Source: Desulfobacteraceae bacterium (GTDB lineage: Bacteria > Desulfobacterota > Desulfobacteria > Desulfobacterales > Desulfosalsimonadaceae). From it: a stretch of 64,000 nt of DNA. The notes beneath the pieces were generated by a model. It did not search any database and was not told the DNA's origin. It saw only the letters and a program-made list of their open reading frames with translations. Where the stretch lies: NCBI GenBank assembly GCA_011389515.1, contig JAABUA010000010.1, positions 1-64,000 on the forward strand. The letters are read 5' to 3'. A program made the position numbers and the translations under genes. Below are positions 60,793 to 64,000 of this stretch, piece after piece; the stretch's first letter is position 1; every line of letters starts with the position of its first letter.

Positions 60793-63108
60793 ATGACAGA
60801 TTCGAAAATATGCGAAGATGAAGCCCCCGAATACGCCGAGGGCATCATGAACGCGGTTCGTGAACCCTTAATCATTCTGGATAATGATTTACGGGTTATT
60901 TTTGCCAGTCGTTCCTTTTATAACGCCTTTACGGTAAAGCCTGAAGAGACCGTGGGTCAGCTTATCTATGACCTGGGCAACAAACAGTGGGATATCCCCC
61001 AGCTGCGACAACTGCTCGAAACCCTCCTCCCCCGGCAAACATCCCTTGAGGACTACGAGGTTGAACACGAATTTGCCGACATCGGCAGCCGCACCATGCT
61101 TCTCAATGCCTTGGAAATACATAGAAAATCCGGAAAAGAACGGCATATCCTCCTTGCCATAGAAGACATCACCGAGCGCAAACGGCAGGAAAATTTGTTA
61201 TCAGAATCGGAAGAACGCTACCGGCGGCTTTTTGAGACCGCAGATGACGGAATGGTGCTTCTGGAAAAAGCCGAAGGAAAGATAACCCATGCCAATCCTG
61301 CCATCGCTGAGATGTTGGGTTGTAATCATGATGCGCTTATTGGAAAAGGGGTAAAAGATATCGGTTTTCCCGGAGATATCGGGACCATTCAGGAAATCAC
61401 CCAGGCACTGGAAAGAAACGGCATACTTAATTACAAAGATGCGCTGGTACAGGCAAAGGCCGGGCAGGGCATTTATACCGATATTTATATGGTCGATAAG
61501 GCAAAGTTGGTTCAATGCAATGTTCGCGATATCACCGATCGCAAACAGATGGAAGAGGGGTTGCGAGAGCGCGAAGAGCTGTATCGGTTACTGGTTGAAG
61601 CGTCAAACGATCTTGTCTGGATCTACGATTTACCGAGCATGAAATATACGTATTGTTCCAAATCGGTGGAAAGGATTCTTGGCTATTCTCAAGAAGAGGT
61701 AAAGGGCTTTACGCTGGAAGATGTCTTTCCGCAAGAGACAAAAAACAAGGTTATTGCCGCCTTTGACAAGGCTCTCAAAGGAGAAACCGATTCAGACCAG
61801 ATTTTAATGGAAGCAGAACATCTCCACAAAGACGGCCACCTGGTTTGGATGGAAATCAGTGCGGTAATGCGCAGGGATAACCAGGGGCAGCCGATAGCAT
61901 TTACCGGTGTCTCCCGGGACATCACCGAGCGCAATCAGTCCGAAGCGGAGCACAAAAAGCTTCAATCCCAACTGCTCCAGTCCCAGAAACTGGAATCCGT
62001 CGGCCGCCTGGCCGGCGGTGTGGCCCATGATTTCAATAACATGCTTACCATCATCAACGGTTATGCAGAAATGATGACCGATGTGCTTTCTCCTATCGAA
62101 CCGCTGTATGATGATGCGTTGCAAATCCATGAAGCGGGAAAAAGGTCAGCAGCGATGGTTCGCAAACTGCTGGCTTTTGCCAGAAAGCAGACTTTCTTCC
62201 CGGAAGTAATGAATTTAAACGACAACGTGTCCAGTATGCTCAAGATGCTTCATCAGCTCATCGGGGAAAATATCGACCTCCTCTGGCAGCCCGGTAAAAA
62301 TCTCTGGCTGATAAAGATGGATTTTTCCCAGCTTGACCAGATACTTGCCAATCTGGTGGTCAATGCCCGTGATGCCATTGCAGGCATCGGCAAACTAACC
62401 ATAGAGACGCAAAACGTTGAATTTGACGAGCAATACTGCGACAGTCATGTGGGCTTTGTGCCGGGGCAGTTCGTAATGCTGGCGGTAAGCGATACCGGCT
62501 GCGGCATGGAAAAGAACGTCTTTGACCATCTGTTTGAGCCGTTTTTCACGACCAAAGAGATCGGTAAGGGCACCGGGCTGGGCCTTCCGACGGTTTACGG
62601 CATTGTCAAGCAGAACAACGGCTTTATCAATGTGTACAGTGAGCCGGGACAAGGCACAACCTTCAGGATATACCTGCCGCCCCATGCCGGGGAGGCAGTA
62701 ACATCGGGCCAAGAAAGCCGGGAGCAATATCCCCTTGGCAACGGCGAGACGATACTGGTAGTGGAAGACGAGATTCGGGTTTTGAATGTAGCCAAAATCA
62801 TGCTTGAAAAACTGGGATACAAGGTGCTGGCGGTAAATTCAGTCCATGAAGCGTTGGCACTTATCGAATCCCGCGGCGGCGCAATCGATCTGCTGTTAAC
62901 CGATGTGATCATGCCGGAGATGAACGGCCGCGATTTTACCGCTCAGGTCAACACGCTTTACCCGGACATTAAAGCACTTTTCATGTCCGGATATACCTCC
63001 GATGTCATCGTTCGTCACGGGATTTTGGAAGAAGGCGTCCGTTATATCCAAAAACCCTTTTCCATTAGAGATCTGGCGATCAAAGTGCGAAAGGCGGTTG
63101 AGGAGTAA
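60793..63108 (+). CDS. Hybrid sensor kinase: three PAS, HisKA, HATPase, REC
   Basis: About 771 residues from the ATG at 60793, with AGGAAAA upstream; an in-frame start at 60634 reads through the broken B12 region and is rejected. Three PAS domains (about 15-135, 140-255, 258-380), HisKA with His in GGVAHDFNNML near 413, HATPase with DTGCGMEK and PFFTTKEIGKG, and a receiver (about 650-770) with Asp in LLLTDVIMPEMNG and KPFS. It has no membrane helix. It is a paralogue of the kinase at 56962 but lacks its PocR domain. One base separates its stop from the next start, so it is co-translated with the GGDEF gene. Confidence 0.9.
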   Translation: MTDSKICEDEAPEYAEGIMNAVREPLIILDNDLRVIFASRSFYNAFTVKPEETVGQLIYDLGNKQWDIPQLRQLLETLLPRQTSLEDYEVEHEFADIGSRTMLLNALEIHRKSGKERHILLAIEDITERKRQENLLSESEERYRRLFETADDGMVLLEKAEGKITHANPAIAEMLGCNHDALIGKGVKDIGFPGDIGTIQEITQALERNGILNYKDALVQAKAGQGIYTDIYMVDKAKLVQCNVRDITDRKQMEEGLREREELYRLLVEASNDLVWIYDLPSMKYTYCSKSVERILGYSQEEVKGFTLEDVFPQETKNKVIAAFDKALKGETDSDQILMEAEHLHKDGHLVWMEISAVMRRDNQGQPIAFTGVSRDITERNQSEAEHKKLQSQLLQSQKLESVGRLAGGVAHDFNNMLTIINGYAEMMTDVLSPIEPLYDDALQIHEAGKRSAAMVRKLLAFARKQTFFPEVMNLNDNVSSMLKMLHQLIGENIDLLWQPGKNLWLIKMDFSQLDQILANLVVNARDAIAGIGKLTIETQNVEFDEQYCDSHVGFVPGQFVMLAVSDTGCGMEKNVFDHLFEPFFTTKEIGKGTGLGLPTVYGIVKQNNGFINVYSEPGQGTTFRIYLPPHAGEAVTSGQESREQYPLGNGETILVVEDEIRVLNVAKIMLEKLGYKVLAVNSVHEALALIESRGGAIDLLLTDVIMPEMNGRDFTAQVNTLYPDIKALFMSGYTSDVIVRHGILEEGVRYIQKPFSIRDLAIKVRKAVEE

Positions 63109-63109
63109 A

Positions 63110-64000
63110 GTGAATAAGCGGTTTTTGCAACCATCACTGCGTGCCGGCCATTTAATATTCTTGGCCGGGACAATCTGGATCGTTGTTATCGCGGCATCCT
63201 TTGTGTGGAATTGGCACCAGGTCGGTGATTCCATGATGATCCGGGTTGAAAACGAGTTTCAGTCCTTTTCTTCCGGAAACCAGCGAACGGGGGTGGCCAT
63301 TGTTCATGTGTTGATCGGTTCCCTTGGCCTGGTCGGGCTGGAGATCGGGCGGAGGCAGTATGAAAGTTCCGTAAGGAAATTGCGGGAAAACGAATCACTG
63401 GTGCGTGCCCTCTACGAGTCGGCCCAGGATGCCATTGTCGTGATGGATGCCGGAGGGCGGATTTCCTACTGGAATCCTGCGGCTGGTCATATTTTTGGCT
63501 ACACGAACGATGCGGCTATCGGGCAGAACCTTCATTCCATGCTTGCCCCGTCGCGTTATAAAAAGGTATATGATCCGGCTTTGCTGAAATTCCAGCATTC
63601 AGGCCGCGGCGATGCCATTGGTAAAACACTGGAGTTAAAAGCGCTGCGGAAAGGCGGAGAAGAATTTCCCATGGAACTGTCCCTTTCCGCTGTGCAGCTT
63701 AAGGACGGGTGGCATGCAGTTGGTATTATACGCGACATCACCGAGCGCAAGCAGGCCGAGGAGACGATCCGACAGATGGCCTATCATGATTCCCTAACAG
63801 GTCTTCCCAACCGGAAACTTTTCTCTGATCGCACAGAGGTTGCCTTAGCGCAGGCCGGGAGGAGTCAAAAAAATGTCGCAATTATAATGCTTGACCTCGA
63901 TAATTTCAAGGACATAAACGATACCCTGGGCCATGATGTCGGGGACTCCCTCCTCAAAACCGCCGCAGAGCGGCTGAAGGCAGCAATGAGAAAAAGTGAC
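63110..64000 (+). CDS. Membrane PAS-GGDEF protein (diguanylate cyclase), cut by window end
   Basis: The frame is open from the GTG at 63110 (GAGGAG upstream) to the last base, 297 codons. Two membrane helices (about 13-33 and 63-83), a PAS domain (about 95-215; ALYESAQDAIVVMDAGGRI), then the start of a GGDEF domain: YHDSLTGLPNRKLFSD, IIMLDLDNFKDINDTLGHDVGD. The GGDEF signature itself lies beyond the window, so activity and a possible EAL domain cannot be judged. Placement one base after the hybrid kinase suggests that it acts in the same signal path, and it is the only c-di-GMP-making candidate seen here. Confidence 0.85.
   Translation, partial: MNKRFLQPSLRAGHLIFLAGTIWIVVIAASFVWNWHQVGDSMMIRVENEFQSFSSGNQRTGVAIVHVLIGSLGLVGLEIGRRQYESSVRKLRENESLVRALYESAQDAIVVMDAGGRISYWNPAAGHIFGYTNDAAIGQNLHSMLAPSRYKKVYDPALLKFQHSGRGDAIGKTLELKALRKGGEEFPMELSLSAVQLKDGWHAVGIIRDITERKQAEETIRQMAYHDSLTGLPNRKLFSDRTEVALAQAGRSQKNVAIIMLDLDNFKDINDTLGHDVGDSLLKTAAERLKAAMRKSD

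Noticed and set aside
1-64000. Prophage, integrated plasmid or transposase genes
   Set aside because: No integrase, transposase, structural phage or replication gene was found on either strand; mobile signals are limited to small non-coding repeats.

Overview
The window looks like the chromosome of a Gram-negative, anaerobic deltaproteobacterium (Desulfobacterota, probably near Desulfobacterales). The taxon is inferred from gene content, not searched. The clues are a dense set of multi-PAS hybrid histidine kinases and sigma-54 activators, a NiFe-hydrogenase maturation cluster, a TRAP transporter operon, PilZ proteins, GEMM-type c-di-GMP riboswitches and several families of small palindromic repeats. 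I see no tRNA, rRNA, CRISPR array, transposase or prophage gene.

Layout. 0.2-7.2 kb: a PPC-domain protein, a PAS kinase, a thioesterase, an AtoS/AtoC-like kinase/activator pair and a lone receiver protein. 7.2-12.8 kb (minus strand): a Ca2+/Na+ exchanger and hypF-hypD-hypE without hypC. 12.9-13.7 kb: an island of repeats. 13.8-21.8 kb: a tandem universal stress protein, a methyltransferase/ATP-grasp fusion, a sigma-54 regulator, a DUF4301-like protein and an APH-like/P-loop kinase. 22.2-28.6 kb: a hybrid kinase, a radical SAM protein and two PilZ proteins that carry the same zinc ribbon at opposite ends, one of them behind a c-di-GMP riboswitch. 28.7-37.8 kb: UspA, a 7TM hybrid kinase convergent with a sigma-54 response regulator, then a barrel/CPBP-protease/serine-hydrolase operon. 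Both the kinase and that operon have sigma-54 promoters with a shared upstream motif. 38.3-43.8 kb: a secreted SGNH protein behind a second c-di-GMP riboswitch, Lnt and two unknown envelope proteins. 44.3-51.2 kb: a probable catabolic operon (cupin, VOC, DUF2848, nitrilase, TRAP DctPQM, DUF1445, cupin). 51.3-56.7 kb: an FAD oxidoreductase, a translationally coupled kaiC-kaiB-kinase operon with a degenerate GEMM-like leader, and a PIN toxin/antitoxin pair. 57.0-64.0 kb: two paralogous hybrid kinases around a truncated B12-binding gene, and a PAS-GGDEF gene cut by the window end.

Two themes tie the region together. One is c-di-GMP: a GGDEF protein, two PilZ proteins, two convincing riboswitches and a third degenerate one in front of kaiC. 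The other is a local sigma-54 circuit at 29-38 kb. The sequence also carries four families of small non-coding repeats. One family has flanking direct repeats at all three copies, and another has been interrupted by a second family.
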